Source of the DNA: Ruminococcus sp. CAG:254
GTDB lineage: Bacteria > Bacillota > Clostridia > Oscillospirales > Ruminococcaceae
Direction: 5' to 3'
DNA: 17,657 bases
NCBI GenBank assembly: GCA_000433635.1
Contig: HF997961.1
Location: 29,091-46,747, forward strand
In this document: in pieces, positions 6,000 to 14,819 of the stretch
Layout: each line of letters begins with the position of its first letter
Position numbering within the stretch: the stretch's first letter is position 1
Notes under the pieces: generated by a model
The model's database searches: none
What the model was told of the DNA's origin: nothing
Seen by the model: the letters and a program-made list of their open reading frames with translations, nothing else
Program-made: the position numbers and the translations under genes

Positions 6000-6023
6000 A
6001 TGAATCGAAGGGAGGTGCATACC

Positions 6024-6503
6024 ATGATGATGCATCCAGAACATCACGCATTCTTTGAAATGATGCAGCAATTCCGCAGCCTGAACCTGCTGGCAACGCT
6101 GCCGCTGCCCCGACAGGATTACATGGTGCTTTATGCAATCAGCTGCCTGCAAAAGGAACATCCCGATTCCTGCACCGTTTCGATGATTGCCAAGAAGATG
6201 CAGATTCCGCAGCCAGCGGTGTCCCGTACCCTGCGGAGTCTGGAAAACGGCGGCTATTTACAGCGGGAAGTCTGCCGTTCCGACCGCCGGAATACCTATG
6301 TATCATTGACCGATGCCGGAAAGGCTGCCGTACAGGAAGCCGACCAGACGCTTGCTACGTTCCATGAAGGCATCCAAAAGCGGTTCACCAAAGAGGAAGC
6401 CGAACAACTCATGGCACTGCTCCAGCGGCTCTATGCAGCGGCTGCGGAGCAGTTGGCAGAAATGAAGGAAGGAGCACAGAAACCAGATGGGAAAACTCTT
6501 TAA
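6024..6503 (+). CDS. MarR-family transcriptional regulator
   Basis: A 159-residue dimeric winged-helix regulator. The DNA-binding domain covers about 33-100: recognition helix QPAVSRTLRSLE (63-74) and wing with DRRNTYVSLTDAG (87-99), the MarR signature. Flanking helices (about 6-25 and 101-148) form the dimer interface. The start at 6024 follows AGGGAGGTG at 6009-6017; the frame is open further upstream to 5922 but that would cross the promoter. Its last 17 bases overlap the next gene. It probably represses this operon and is released by a ligand, perhaps a substrate of the exporter. Several His and Met residues near the N terminus (MMMHPEHH) are unusual, but no metal role is claimed. Confidence 0.95.
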   Translation: MMMHPEHHAFFEMMQQFRSLNLLATLPLPRQDYMVLYAISCLQKEHPDSCTVSMIAKKMQIPQPAVSRTLRSLENGGYLQREVCRSDRRNTYVSLTDAGKAAVQEADQTLATFHEGIQKRFTKEEAEQLMALLQRLYAAAAEQLAEMKEGAQKPDGKTL

Positions 6504-8832
6504 AAACCTCAAACCATACTGGAAATCCGTGCTGATGATTGTGGTACTGCTTGTGGTGCAGGCATTTTGCGACCTGTCCCTTCCGCAGTATACCTCAGAC
6601 ATCATTGACACGGGCATCCAGAACAGCGGGGTGGAACACATCCTGCCGGAAAAAATCACGGCGGAAGAGTTCCAGAACGCCCAGCTTTTCATGACAGCAG
6701 ACGAACAGAAAACATGGCAGGATGCCTACAACGGTGATGGCGACATCCTAGACCGCAACGACTTCTCCAAAAAAGACTTGGAACAGCTCGACAGCGACCT
6801 CATCGTTCCCATCCTGCTGAACTACCAGATGTCCATGATGTCCGAAGACGGCTTTCGGGAAATGCTCATGCAACAGCAGCAGGGCAATCCGCAGGCAGCC
6901 GAACAGCTGAAAACCATGTCCATTGCCGACATCGGAAACAGCATGGGCGTAACCCTCACGCCGTTTGAACGCACGGAGGAGGACGACGACGGCAACAAAA
7001 CCACTGTCACTTGCGTGGACGTTCGTCCGCTCTTTGCAGCGATGCAGGAGGCTGGACAGTTCACCGAAGAAACCCGCTCCGAGATGCGGAGTCAGCTTGA
7101 AACTATGCTGGATACCATGGGCGAATCTCTTGTGCAGTCCATGGGCATTGCCTATGCCGTGCAGTGCGACCAGGCTGCCGGACTGGATACCGACAAAATT
7201 CAAACGAATTACCTCTGGGCAGCTGGCGGAAAGATGATCGCTATCGCATTCGCCATGATGGCAGTGACGATTTGCATCAGCTATGTGGCTGCACGGGTTG
7301 GTGCAGGGGTCGGCAGAGATTTGCGGAAAAAGGTCTTCTCCCGTGTCATGCAGTTCTCCAATGCGGAAATGGATCAGTTCTCCACCGCTTCCCTGATTAC
7401 CCGAAGCACCAACGACATCCAGCAAGTACAGATGGTCACCGCAATCTTCCTGCGGATGCTGCTGTACGCTCCGATTTTAGGCATTGGCGGCATTCTGAAA
7501 GTCGTCAATACCGGTGCTGGCATGGGCTGGGTCATTGTCTTAGCCGTGCTGGTCATTCTGGGCATTGTCGGCGTTCTGATGTCCATCGCCATGCCGAAAT
7601 TCAAGAAGATGCAAACCTTGGTTGACCGTGTGAACTTGGTTTCCCGTGAAATTCTGACGGGGCTGTCCGTGATTCGGGCATTCGGCAGAGAAAAAACCGA
7701 AGAAAAACGGTTCGATACTGCCAACCAAAACCTCACCAAAACAAACCTGTTCGTCAATCGGGTCATGACGTTCATGATGCCTGTCATGATGCTGATTATG
7801 TACAGCCTGACGATTCTGATTGTCTGGGTTGCTACCCATCGCATTGACGGCGGTTCGATGCAGGTTGGCTCGATGACCGCATTCATCACCTATGCAATGA
7901 TGATTGTCATGTCGTTCCTGATGCTCACCATGATGTCGGTGATGCTGCCTCGTGCCTCTGTTGCAGCTGGCAGAATTGACGAAGTGTTGCAGACCAAAAC
8001 TTCTGTTCAAGAACCGACTGCTCCGCAGCACCTCGCACAGCCGGCTGGCGTTCTGACATTCGACCACGTTTCATTCCGCTATCCGCATGCGGAAGAAGAC
8101 GCCCTCTCCGACTTGAGCTTTACCGCAGAGCCGGGCAAAACCACTGCCATCATCGGCAGCACGGGTTGCGGCAAGTCCACGCTGGTCAACCTGATTCCTC
8201 GGCTTTATGATGCAACCTCCGGCAAAATCACGCTGGACGGCGTAGAAATTCAGGATTTATCGCTGGAAGAACTCCGGCAGCAAATCGGCTTTGTTCCACA
8301 AAAGGGCGTGCTGTTCTCCGGAACGATTGCCAGCAACTTGCGGTTCGGAAACCCAACGGCAACCGATGCTGAAATTCAGCAGGCTGCGGAAATCGCACAG
8401 GCTTCCGACTTTATCGAAGAAAAACATGACCGATATGAAAGCACGATTGCACAGGGCGGTTCAAACGTGTCCGGCGGTCAGAAACAGCGTCTGACAATTG
8501 CAAGAGCGATTGCAAAACATCCGAAAATCTTTGTATTTGACGACAGTTTCTCAGCCCTCGACCTGAAAACCGATGCAGCCCTCCGAAAGGCATTACAGGA
8601 ACAGGTACAAAACAGCACGATGATTATCGTAGCACAGCGAATCAGCACAATTCTGCACGCTGACCAGATTTTAGTACTGGAAAACGGCAGCATTGTCGGC
8701 AAGGGCACACACGAAGAACTGTTACACAACTGTACCGTTTACCAACAGATTGCAAAATCACAGCTTTCTGCGGAAGAACTCGGACTCTCTGAATCCGATA
8801 CAGAGGAAGGAGCGATGAACGATGGCGAATGA
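6487..8832 (+). CDS. Heterodimeric ABC exporter subunit with large extracytoplasmic insertion and degenerate ATP site
   Basis: A 781-residue type IV (ABCB-like) half-transporter. Membrane segments lie near 13-35, 246-270, 322-345, 348-370, 430-450 and 462-487, and the nucleotide-binding domain is 520-760. Walker A is GSTGCGKST (557-565), the signature is VSGGQ (661-665), and Walker B is IFVFDD, with Asp686 in place of the catalytic Glu and Gln717 in place of the H-loop His. The ATP site built on its own Walker motifs is therefore degenerate, while its intact signature completes the partner's site. Residues about 43-243, between helices 1 and 2, form a hydrophilic insertion of some 200 residues, making it longer than the usual 580. 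AAGGAAGGAG at 6465-6474 precedes the ATG. Likely exports drugs or peptides; substrate unknown. Confidence 0.93.
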   Translation: MGKLFKNLKPYWKSVLMIVVLLVVQAFCDLSLPQYTSDIIDTGIQNSGVEHILPEKITAEEFQNAQLFMTADEQKTWQDAYNGDGDILDRNDFSKKDLEQLDSDLIVPILLNYQMSMMSEDGFREMLMQQQQGNPQAAEQLKTMSIADIGNSMGVTLTPFERTEEDDDGNKTTVTCVDVRPLFAAMQEAGQFTEETRSEMRSQLETMLDTMGESLVQSMGIAYAVQCDQAAGLDTDKIQTNYLWAAGGKMIAIAFAMMAVTICISYVAARVGAGVGRDLRKKVFSRVMQFSNAEMDQFSTASLITRSTNDIQQVQMVTAIFLRMLLYAPILGIGGILKVVNTGAGMGWVIVLAVLVILGIVGVLMSIAMPKFKKMQTLVDRVNLVSREILTGLSVIRAFGREKTEEKRFDTANQNLTKTNLFVNRVMTFMMPVMMLIMYSLTILIVWVATHRIDGGSMQVGSMTAFITYAMMIVMSFLMLTMMSVMLPRASVAAGRIDEVLQTKTSVQEPTAPQHLAQPAGVLTFDHVSFRYPHAEEDALSDLSFTAEPGKTTAIIGSTGCGKSTLVNLIPRLYDATSGKITLDGVEIQDLSLEELRQQIGFVPQKGVLFSGTIASNLRFGNPTATDAEIQQAAEIAQASDFIEEKHDRYESTIAQGGSNVSGGQKQRLTIARAIAKHPKIFVFDDSFSALDLKTDAALRKALQEQVQNSTMIIVAQRISTILHADQILVLENGSIVGKGTHEELLHNCTVYQQIAKSQLSAEELGLSESDTEEGAMNDGE

Positions 8833-10654
8833 ACAACGGCGTGGAATGGGTCGCCGGATGGGCGGCAGAATGACAGTCGAAAAGCCAAAAGATTTTAAAG
8901 GCTCAATTGGCAAGCTGTTCGCCTACATGAAACAATATCATGCAGCCGTGCTGATTGTCATGCTGTGTGCGGTTGCCTCTACAGTGTTCAGTGTCATTGG
9001 CCCAGATATTCTGGGGAAAGCGACCACCGAACTTTCTAACGGTCTGCTGGCGAAGATTCAGGGCACAGGCAACATCAACTTCACGAAAATCGGACAGATT
9101 CTCTTGTTTGTCCTCGGCTTATACCTGCTCAGCTCGCTGTTCAACTTTGTACAGGGCTGGATTATGAGCGGTGTCACGCAGAAAATCTGCTACCGGATGC
9201 GAAAAGACATCTCCGAAAAAATCAACCGCATGCCAATGGCATATTTTGAAAGCCGTACCTATGGCGAAGTGCTCTCCCGCATTACCAACGATGTCGACAC
9301 CCTCGGACAGAGCCTGAACCAGAGCATTACCCAGATTATCACATCAGTTGCAACGATGGTCGGCGTTCTGGTCATGATGCTGCGAATCTCTCCGCTGATG
9401 ACGCTGATTGCAGTTGTCATACTGCCGATTTCGGTTGCAATGATTTCTTTCGTGGTCAAGAAGTCGCAGAAATACTTCAAGCAGCAGCAAGAATACTTGG
9501 GACACATCAACGGGCAAGTAGAAGAAACCTATGCCGGTCATACCGTCATTCAGGCATACAACAAGGAACAAGACACCATTCAGCAATTCTCTGAAACCAA
9601 TGATACGCTTTATCATTCCGCTTGGAAATCGCAGTTCCTCTCCGGCTTGATGCAGCCAATCATGATGTTTGTCGGAAACTTGGGCTATGCAGCCGTTGCC
9701 CTCTCTGGCGGACTGCTCGCCATTCGGGGAACAATTACCATCGGTGATATTCAGGCATTCATTCAGTATGTCAAGAACTTCACCCAGCCGATGCAGCAGA
9801 TTGCACAGGTTTTGAATCAGGTACAATCCATGGCGGCTGCCTCCGAACGGGTCTTTGCATTCCTGGAAGAGGAAGAAGAAGTGCCGACCGAACATCCGAT
9901 TGCTCTGCCGGAACAGATTGCCGGAACTGTTTCGTTCCAGCATGTTTCCTTTGGCTATCAGCCGGAGCAGCAGATTATCCACGATTTCAGTGCAGATGTT
10001 CAATCTGGACAGAAGATTGCAATTGTAGGCCCAACGGGTGCCGGAAAGACGACCATGGTCAAACTGCTGATGCGGTTCTATGATGTCAACAGCGGAGCGA
10101 TTCTGTTAGACGGGCACAACGTCAAAGACTTTGAACGGCACGACCTGCGGAAAGCATTCGGCATGGTCTTGCAGGACACTTGGCTGTTTCAGGGCACGAT
10201 TATGGAAAATATCCGCTATGGCAGACTGGATGCAACAGACGAAGAAGTCATTGCTGCTGCAAAGGCAGCCCATGCGGACAGCTTTATCCGCCAGCTGCCG
10301 GACGGCTACCAGATGGAATTGAACGAAGATGCCAGCAATGTTTCCCAGGGACAGAAACAGCTGCTCACCATTGCCCGTGCAATTCTGGCAGACAATCGGG
10401 TCATGATTCTGGACGAGGCGACCTCCTCCGTCGATACCCGAACCGAAATCCAGATTCAAAAGGCAATGGATCACCTCATGGAGGGCAGAACCAGCTTCAT
10501 CATTGCCCATCGGCTTTCGACCATCCGAAATGCAGATTTGATTCTGGTCATGAAAGACGGCGACATCATCGAGCAAGGCTCACACGATGAACTGCTTGCA
10601 AAGAATGGCTTCTATGCGGATTTGTACCGCTCGCAGTTCGCACAGACCGCATAA
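8822..10654 (+). CDS. Heterodimeric ABC exporter subunit with consensus catalytic residues
   Basis: A 610-residue half-transporter partnering the preceding gene, overlapping it by 11 bases, with AGGAAGGAG at 8804-8812. It has a short basic N terminus (MANEQRRGMGRRMGGRM), six membrane segments between about 40 and 330, and a nucleotide-binding domain at 365-605. Walker A is GPTGAGKTT (403-411), Walker B VMILDE with catalytic Glu532, and the H-loop His is at 563 (IIAHR). Its signature is VSQGQ (507-511) instead of LSGGQ. This is the complement of the first subunit: the pair has one catalytic and one degenerate ATP site, as in BmrCD, LmrCD and TM287/288. Multidrug export is the best guess given the marR partner. 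Confidence 0.94.
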   Translation: MANEQRRGMGRRMGGRMTVEKPKDFKGSIGKLFAYMKQYHAAVLIVMLCAVASTVFSVIGPDILGKATTELSNGLLAKIQGTGNINFTKIGQILLFVLGLYLLSSLFNFVQGWIMSGVTQKICYRMRKDISEKINRMPMAYFESRTYGEVLSRITNDVDTLGQSLNQSITQIITSVATMVGVLVMMLRISPLMTLIAVVILPISVAMISFVVKKSQKYFKQQQEYLGHINGQVEETYAGHTVIQAYNKEQDTIQQFSETNDTLYHSAWKSQFLSGLMQPIMMFVGNLGYAAVALSGGLLAIRGTITIGDIQAFIQYVKNFTQPMQQIAQVLNQVQSMAAASERVFAFLEEEEEVPTEHPIALPEQIAGTVSFQHVSFGYQPEQQIIHDFSADVQSGQKIAIVGPTGAGKTTMVKLLMRFYDVNSGAILLDGHNVKDFERHDLRKAFGMVLQDTWLFQGTIMENIRYGRLDATDEEVIAAAKAAHADSFIRQLPDGYQMELNEDASNVSQGQKQLLTIARAILADNRVMILDEATSSVDTRTEIQIQKAMDHLMEGRTSFIIAHRLSTIRNADLILVMKDGDIIEQGSHDELLAKNGFYADLYRSQFAQTA

Positions 10655-10679
10655 ATAGAAATTCATTCGACAGTTTCTC

Positions 10680-10718
10680 AAAACCGACAGGAAGTGTTTT
10701 TCTTTCTGTCGGTTTTTT
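10680..10718 (+). terminator. Terminator of the marR-ABC operon
   Basis: AAAACCGACAG (10680-10690) pairs with CTGTCGGTTTT (10706-10716), followed by a T run. Confidence 0.9.
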
Positions 10719-10748
10719 CTATAAATGGGATTTTTTACAGGATTTTTC

Positions 10749-10777
10749 TTGACTTGTCTATGATTTTTTGGTATAAT
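10749..10777 (+). promoter_or_regulatory. Promoter of the lectin-like gene
   Basis: TTGACT (10749-10754), 17-base spacer, TATAAT (10772-10777). The leader to the ATG at 10840 is about 55 bases. Confidence 0.88.
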
Positions 10778-10839
10778 AAAAGTTATACTTCATAGAAAAA
10801 ACATGAATTTCCAACTCATGTACCAAAGGAGGAACACGC

Positions 10840-11748
10840 ATGGATTCCTATAAACAATGCCCGAATTGCGGAAAAACATTTCCTGCTCAGGATGCGTTCT
10901 GCGACGACTGCGGCTGTCAGCTTGACTGGATGCCCTCCACCCAGCCCCAGCAATCCTTTATGCCGCCGCCAACGCAAACAACCACTGCCTATTATGCGGA
11001 AAAACCGAAAAAAACAGGTACGCTGATTGGTCTGCTGGTTGCAATTCTTCTGATTTTGGCAGCAATGATTGTATTGGGATTCTTTCTCATTCATCAATTG
11101 AATCAGAATGATACGACCAACCATACTTCTGAACTTGCAGCCGTTGCCCAGACAGAAACCACGGAAATGGCTGCGGAAACAGAACCTCCGGCAGCGGAAA
11201 CGGCTGCTCCGGAAATCGAAACCAAAATTTCTGTGGTGACGGTCATTGAACAAGTCACCGTGCCACAGACCGACTCGCCTTCTGTCTATGCCGTTCCGAC
11301 TCCAGAACCAGACCCACAGCCTGCCGGAAAAACCTATCAGGCGTTTGTAGATGCCTGCACTTGGGCAGATGCCAAACAAAAATGCGAGGCTGCCGGCGGT
11401 CATCTCGCTTACATCACCAGCGATGAAGACTGGAATCAGGCAATTTCTGTTTTGTCCGGAACGGGGCTGCGGTATGTATGGCTGGGCGGCTCGACCTATA
11501 TTTCCAATGATGGTTCTACCATCACCGCAAGCTGGCTGAACGGCAGCAACTTGAACTACATCGACAATGCACGCCATTGGTATCCAAATGAGCCTTCCGG
11601 CTGGGACAACTCTTCTCCGGAACACTCCCTAGAGCCTTATATTTTGCTGTGGTATGTAGACGATTACTGGAGCTTGAACGACACCAGCAACGACATCTTG
11701 AAATATTACAAGCCGGAACGGATTGGCTATCTGTGCGAATTTGACTAA
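10840..11748 (+). CDS. Zinc-ribbon, single-TM protein with extracellular C-type-lectin-like domain
   Basis: A 302-residue protein. Residues 7-24 are a zinc ribbon (CPNCG...CDDCG; Cys7, 10, 21, 24) that would be cytoplasmic. A Pro/Gln/Thr segment is followed by one membrane helix at about 59-85 and an acidic Ala/Glu/Thr/Pro-rich stalk (90-163). Residues 167-302 resemble a C-type-lectin fold: TWADAKQKCEAAGGHLAYI, then VWLGG, a NEPSGW motif (250-255) like the EPN loop, WSLND (277-281) like WND, and a C-terminal YLCEF; Cys182 and Cys299 fit the conserved disulfide. Carbohydrate or protein binding at the surface is plausible but not proven. AAAGGAGG (10825-10832) sets the start. Single-gene transcript with its own promoter and terminator. 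Confidence 0.85.
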   Translation: MDSYKQCPNCGKTFPAQDAFCDDCGCQLDWMPSTQPQQSFMPPPTQTTTAYYAEKPKKTGTLIGLLVAILLILAAMIVLGFFLIHQLNQNDTTNHTSELAAVAQTETTEMAAETEPPAAETAAPEIETKISVVTVIEQVTVPQTDSPSVYAVPTPEPDPQPAGKTYQAFVDACTWADAKQKCEAAGGHLAYITSDEDWNQAISVLSGTGLRYVWLGGSTYISNDGSTITASWLNGSNLNYIDNARHWYPNEPSGWDNSSPEHSLEPYILLWYVDDYWSLNDTSNDILKYYKPERIGYLCEFD

Positions 11749-11752
11749 AAAG

Positions 11753-11787
11753 AAAAAAGATGTGCGGAACGCTCGCACATCTTTTTT
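11753..11787. terminator. Terminator between the lectin-like gene and the GH9 gene
   Basis: AAAAAAGATGTGCG (11753-11766) pairs perfectly with CGCACATCTTTTTT (11774-11787), 14 bp. Both strands end in a T6 run, so it can also terminate the converging GH9 transcript, 30 bases past its stop. Confidence 0.9.
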
Positions 11788-11816
11788 GTTTGGGTATCTA
11801 TTCCGGTTGCAGGATT

Positions 11817-14351
11817 TCAGGTTTGCTGCAACGCCCGTTTCATCAGGCAGAGGTCAACCACGGTGATGGTTTCATCATCGTTCCAGTCGCCTGCTGCCCA
11901 GTCGGTCAGCGTTCCGGCACGGATTAGCCACTTCTGCAACATCACGACATCTGCGAGGTCAAATGTGCCGTCTGCATTCACATCGCCCTGCACCGTATCT
12001 GGTTCGGGGTCTGGTTCGGTATGCCCTGCAATCACTGCAGCGGTCAGGAACAGTGCCGATGCATTCCCGTAAATCGTATTTTCATTGGTGGTATATTCCG
12101 TGTCGCTGTCCATGTAGCACTTCCCGTCAAACTTGGAAAGATGGCGGTTGTTGTGGTAGTTCGTGCCCTCTGTCACATAGCCTTTCGGCACTTGATACGG
12201 AGTCAAGGCTGCATCAACCGAGTAAATCTTGCTATAGATATTTTCCACGCTGCGTTCCCCGTATCCAGAAACATAGCTGAACGAAATCGGATTATCCCCT
12301 AACAGATAATCAAAAGCGTGGTCTGCTGCCTCAGAAACAGCCGTTGGAATGTTGTCTTGCCCCTCAAGGATGACGCTGCCCAGCAGCAAGGTCATGGCAT
12401 TCTGTGCAACATTGCGGTTCGAGCCCCACCAATAGCCCCAGTTCGGGAACACCATGCCCCAGTTGTTATGCTGCAACATATTTGTTCGCCACGGGGTGAA
12501 GTTGGAAAACGCCTCCGTCATGGCTGCATTTGGCTGCTCGTTCTGATACAAATAGTGGAAAAAGCCTAAGAACGATTCTCCGGCATGGTTGTAGCTCAGC
12601 GAGATGTTCTTGAAACAGTTCTGCACAGTATCGGTGTTGCAGTTCGCCAGCAGGTAATTTTCATACGGGCTGACATCGCCGCCAGCAGTTTTCACTGCCC
12701 GATAGAGCGAGCCGGCTGCCCAGAATAAATCTCGGTCAAATTCTTCCTGCGTAAAGGTATAAGTCCGGTTCGCCGCTCCAATCGACATATGCTTTGGGTT
12801 GGATGGGTCTGTCACCCAGTTCCATGCACGCAGTGCGGTTTCCAGACAGGTATCTGCAAAGTCGGCATATGCTGGAATCTCCCGATAGACCAGGTAAGCA
12901 TGTGCAAAGATTGCCGCTGCATCGGCAGTTGCAAGGTGCGAACGCAAGTCCTTTGCAGAATCGTCTGACTGATACGTATCGGTCGAACGCAGCGTATCTT
13001 CGAGATAAATCACGTCGTCTTTATAGTTCGCTGCCACATAGAACGAGCCGTCCTTGTCGCTGTGTTCCAGCTTCAGCAGCATATCCAGTTCCCACTTCAA
13101 TTCGCTCAGCATCCCCGGAGCATCCACATAACGGGCATTGTTCGGGTCGGTTTCTGGGATGTTCAAATCCATGTTCCTGAACGTGTCCGGAAATAGTTCG
13201 TATGCCAGCAGCAAATCTTCCACCGTTCCGGCTGCCGGAGAAACATATTTTCCGTAGTCCCCTGCATCATACCAGCCGCCGGAAACGTCATAGGTTTCAG
13301 CGTTTGGGTTATCTCGGTCTGACCACTTCTTGACGGTTACATCATTGGGATGCAGGTTCTCACGGGCAAATACACCAGCATAGGTTTCTTCCAAGTCAAT
13401 GCCCTGCCGCTGATAGTAGAAATATTTCGTCATGTCGCTGAACAGTGCATCATAGACATGATTTTCAATGGAAAATGTCGGCGATAAAATCGTGTCGGTA
13501 TCCAATCCATCCGCAACATCCTGCGGCGAACGAGCAGACGCATCCAATCCAGCATCCGGAATGCGGATATAATACGAGCCGGGTTCTGTCACCGCATCAA
13601 AGGAAATCGTATGTACCATTTCGCCGGAAAGCGTTTCTTCTTTCTGTGCCGTGGGCAGCGTTCCCGTGGCAACAACATTCCCCTGCTCCGCATCTACAAT
13701 TTCATAGGTTTTTCCATCCAGTGAGCCGAACTTTTCAAAATAGCTGACCCGTGCAGTCTTTGCTCCGTTGGAGAAATAGCCGACCTGATTCACCTTAATC
13801 ATGGGATATTGCCGCTCGTCATCCGTGGAGGTAATCTTGACATTTTGGAACGAAAGCGTGGTATCGCTCGACACACCGCCTACATACACATACCAGAAGT
13901 TATCTAGCCGGAAATCGGAATCCGGATAGGCATCCACCAGCGTTTTAATCGGTAAGCTGTAGGTTGTCCAGTTGGTTTCTGCGTTCAGTTTCCCGTATTG
14001 TTCCAGACTCGACCACTCAATCTTGATGGTCTGGTTGTGGTGATGGGAAACCAAGCCAATCCGGAACGTCGTCGTTCCCGTACCGTTGTTTTTCACCGCA
14101 AAGTGCAACATACCGTGTTCGTAATAGTCTTGCATATTCAGTGTTGTCCAGTTGGTGTTTGGGGTCATGGTTGCACCGCCCCAGCTTTCCGTTGTCCAGT
14201 TTTTCCCGTCATTGTCAATGAGAATCGTTTGCAGCTGTAAACCGGGAGTTTCCTCCACGTTTGCCGCCCAAGCATTCGCAGTCAGCACGGAACTGCACAG
14301 AACAACGCTCAGCAGCCCTGCCATCCAACGCTTTTTTGAAAAAAATTTCAT
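11817..14351 (-). CDS. Dockerin-bearing glycoside hydrolase family 9 enzyme (probable cellulase)
   Basis: An 844-residue secreted enzyme. Signal peptide 1-29 (MKFFSKKRWMAGLL..., cleavage after ANAWA). Residues about 35-177 form a beta-sandwich binding-type module (WTTESWGGATMTPNTNW... LDNFWYVYVGGVSSDTTL). About 183-296 is the Ig-like module that precedes GH9 domains (KVNQVGYFSNGAKTARV). About 298-777 is the GH9 (alpha/alpha)6 catalytic domain: GGWYDAGDYGKYV holds the nucleophile/base aspartates (Asp362, Asp365), then LLGDNPISFSYVSGYG, NYHNNRH, and Glu757 in TTNENTIYGNA as the general acid. After a short acidic linker comes a type I dockerin (789-841) with two calcium loops, DVNADGTFDLAD and DWNDDETITVVD, so the enzyme should dock on a scaffoldin cohesin. 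Start chosen at 14351 because GAGGGAG lies about 10 bases ahead; a TTG 27 bases upstream is rejected. Substrate, cellulose or another beta-glucan, is inferred from family. Confidence 0.95.
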   Translation of the reverse strand: MKFFSKKRWMAGLLSVVLCSSVLTANAWAANVEETPGLQLQTILIDNDGKNWTTESWGGATMTPNTNWTTLNMQDYYEHGMLHFAVKNNGTGTTTFRIGLVSHHHNQTIKIEWSSLEQYGKLNAETNWTTYSLPIKTLVDAYPDSDFRLDNFWYVYVGGVSSDTTLSFQNVKITSTDDERQYPMIKVNQVGYFSNGAKTARVSYFEKFGSLDGKTYEIVDAEQGNVVATGTLPTAQKEETLSGEMVHTISFDAVTEPGSYYIRIPDAGLDASARSPQDVADGLDTDTILSPTFSIENHVYDALFSDMTKYFYYQRQGIDLEETYAGVFARENLHPNDVTVKKWSDRDNPNAETYDVSGGWYDAGDYGKYVSPAAGTVEDLLLAYELFPDTFRNMDLNIPETDPNNARYVDAPGMLSELKWELDMLLKLEHSDKDGSFYVAANYKDDVIYLEDTLRSTDTYQSDDSAKDLRSHLATADAAAIFAHAYLVYREIPAYADFADTCLETALRAWNWVTDPSNPKHMSIGAANRTYTFTQEEFDRDLFWAAGSLYRAVKTAGGDVSPYENYLLANCNTDTVQNCFKNISLSYNHAGESFLGFFHYLYQNEQPNAAMTEAFSNFTPWRTNMLQHNNWGMVFPNWGYWWGSNRNVAQNAMTLLLGSVILEGQDNIPTAVSEAADHAFDYLLGDNPISFSYVSGYGERSVENIYSKIYSVDAALTPYQVPKGYVTEGTNYHNNRHLSKFDGKCYMDSDTEYTTNENTIYGNASALFLTAAVIAGHTEPDPEPDTVQGDVNADGTFDLADVVMLQKWLIRAGTLTDWAAGDWNDDETITVVDLCLMKRALQQT

Positions 14352-14386
14352 GGTAAAAATGCTCCCTCTTTTCCGCAATTTTTTCC

Positions 14387-14415
14387 ATTATACCATAAAA
14401 ACCGCCGAGATACAA
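14387..14415 (-). promoter_or_regulatory. Promoter of the GH9 gene
   Basis: On the minus strand TTGTAT (14415-14410), a 17-base spacer and TATAAT (14392-14387) with an extended TGG, about 36 bases before the start codon. Confidence 0.75.
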
Positions 14416-14602
14416 CGCTGCTTTTGTAACTTTTTACAAGGGATTCTCGCAAATCGTTCCAAAAATTTTTTCTTTTTCCCGTACAATTCTGATAATTATA
14501 GAACAAATCTGCTATACAGTCCTGCTTTTCTCTGCTATAATAAACTACAGAATTTCGCGCTTCCCCAAGTGTAGGAATCTTCATTTTGTAATCCTCATAT
14601 AG

Positions 14603-14629
14603 GGAACAGTGGTTCTTCGCCACTGTTCC
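14603..14629. other. Perfect 10-bp stem-loop of unknown role
   Basis: GGAACAGTGG (14603-14612) pairs with CCACTGTTCC (14620-14629) around a 7-base loop. Only TTT follows on the plus strand, so it is a poor terminator; it could end an unannotated plus-strand RNA from the TATAAT at 14539. Confidence 0.7.
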
Positions 14630-14663
14630 TTTGAACCATCCTATTTATTTTTCTCAATCATAT

Positions 14664-14699
14664 GCAAACAAGGGCTTCCTTTCGGAAGTCCTTGTTTGC
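14664..14699. other. 16-bp stem-loop of unknown role
   Basis: GCAAACAAGGGCTTCC (14664-14679) pairs with GGAAGTCCTTGTTTGC (14684-14699) with one G-U pair and a TTTC tetraloop. There is no T run on either side; it lies 60 bases upstream of the HAD promoter. Confidence 0.75.
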
Positions 14700-14760
14700 G
14701 TTTTGGGCTGAATGTTCTGGGCTGCAAATCCATCAATTTTTCTGTGTTCACAAAAAACAA

Positions 14761-14790
14761 TTGAAAAGGAAATACAATTCGCATTATAAT
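14761..14790 (+). promoter_or_regulatory. Promoter of the HAD phosphatase gene
   Basis: TTGAAA (14761-14766), 18-base spacer, TATAAT (14785-14790), 29 bases before the start codon. Confidence 0.8.
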
Positions 14791-14819
14791 AAAAGCACCA
14801 ATGAAAAAAGGGTGATGGT

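Larger units (their letters stand above)
14416..14760. other. Divergent intergenic region, AT-rich, with two hairpins and no supported gene
   Basis: No convincing coding region was found between the GH9 and HAD genes. A 14348-14623 minus-strand frame exists but runs across the GH9 promoter. TATAAT at 14539-14544 (plus strand) has no good -35. Two strong hairpins lie at 14603-14629 and 14664-14699. Confidence 0.6.

Noticed and set aside
5922..6023. Upstream start for the MarR gene
   Set aside because: It would translate across the promoter and operator; the 6024 start has AGGGAGGTG at proper distance.
6748..7425. Long minus-strand open frames inside the ABC transporter genes
   Set aside because: They are antisense shadows of well-supported coding regions, with His/Gln-rich products of no recognisable family.
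14348..14623. Minus-strand frame of 91 codons (or 78 from an inner ATG after a GAGGA) ending at the GH9 start
   Set aside because: It runs through the GH9 TATAAT promoter and ribosome site, its codon use is unlike the neighbours, and the product is not recognised. Kept as unlikely.
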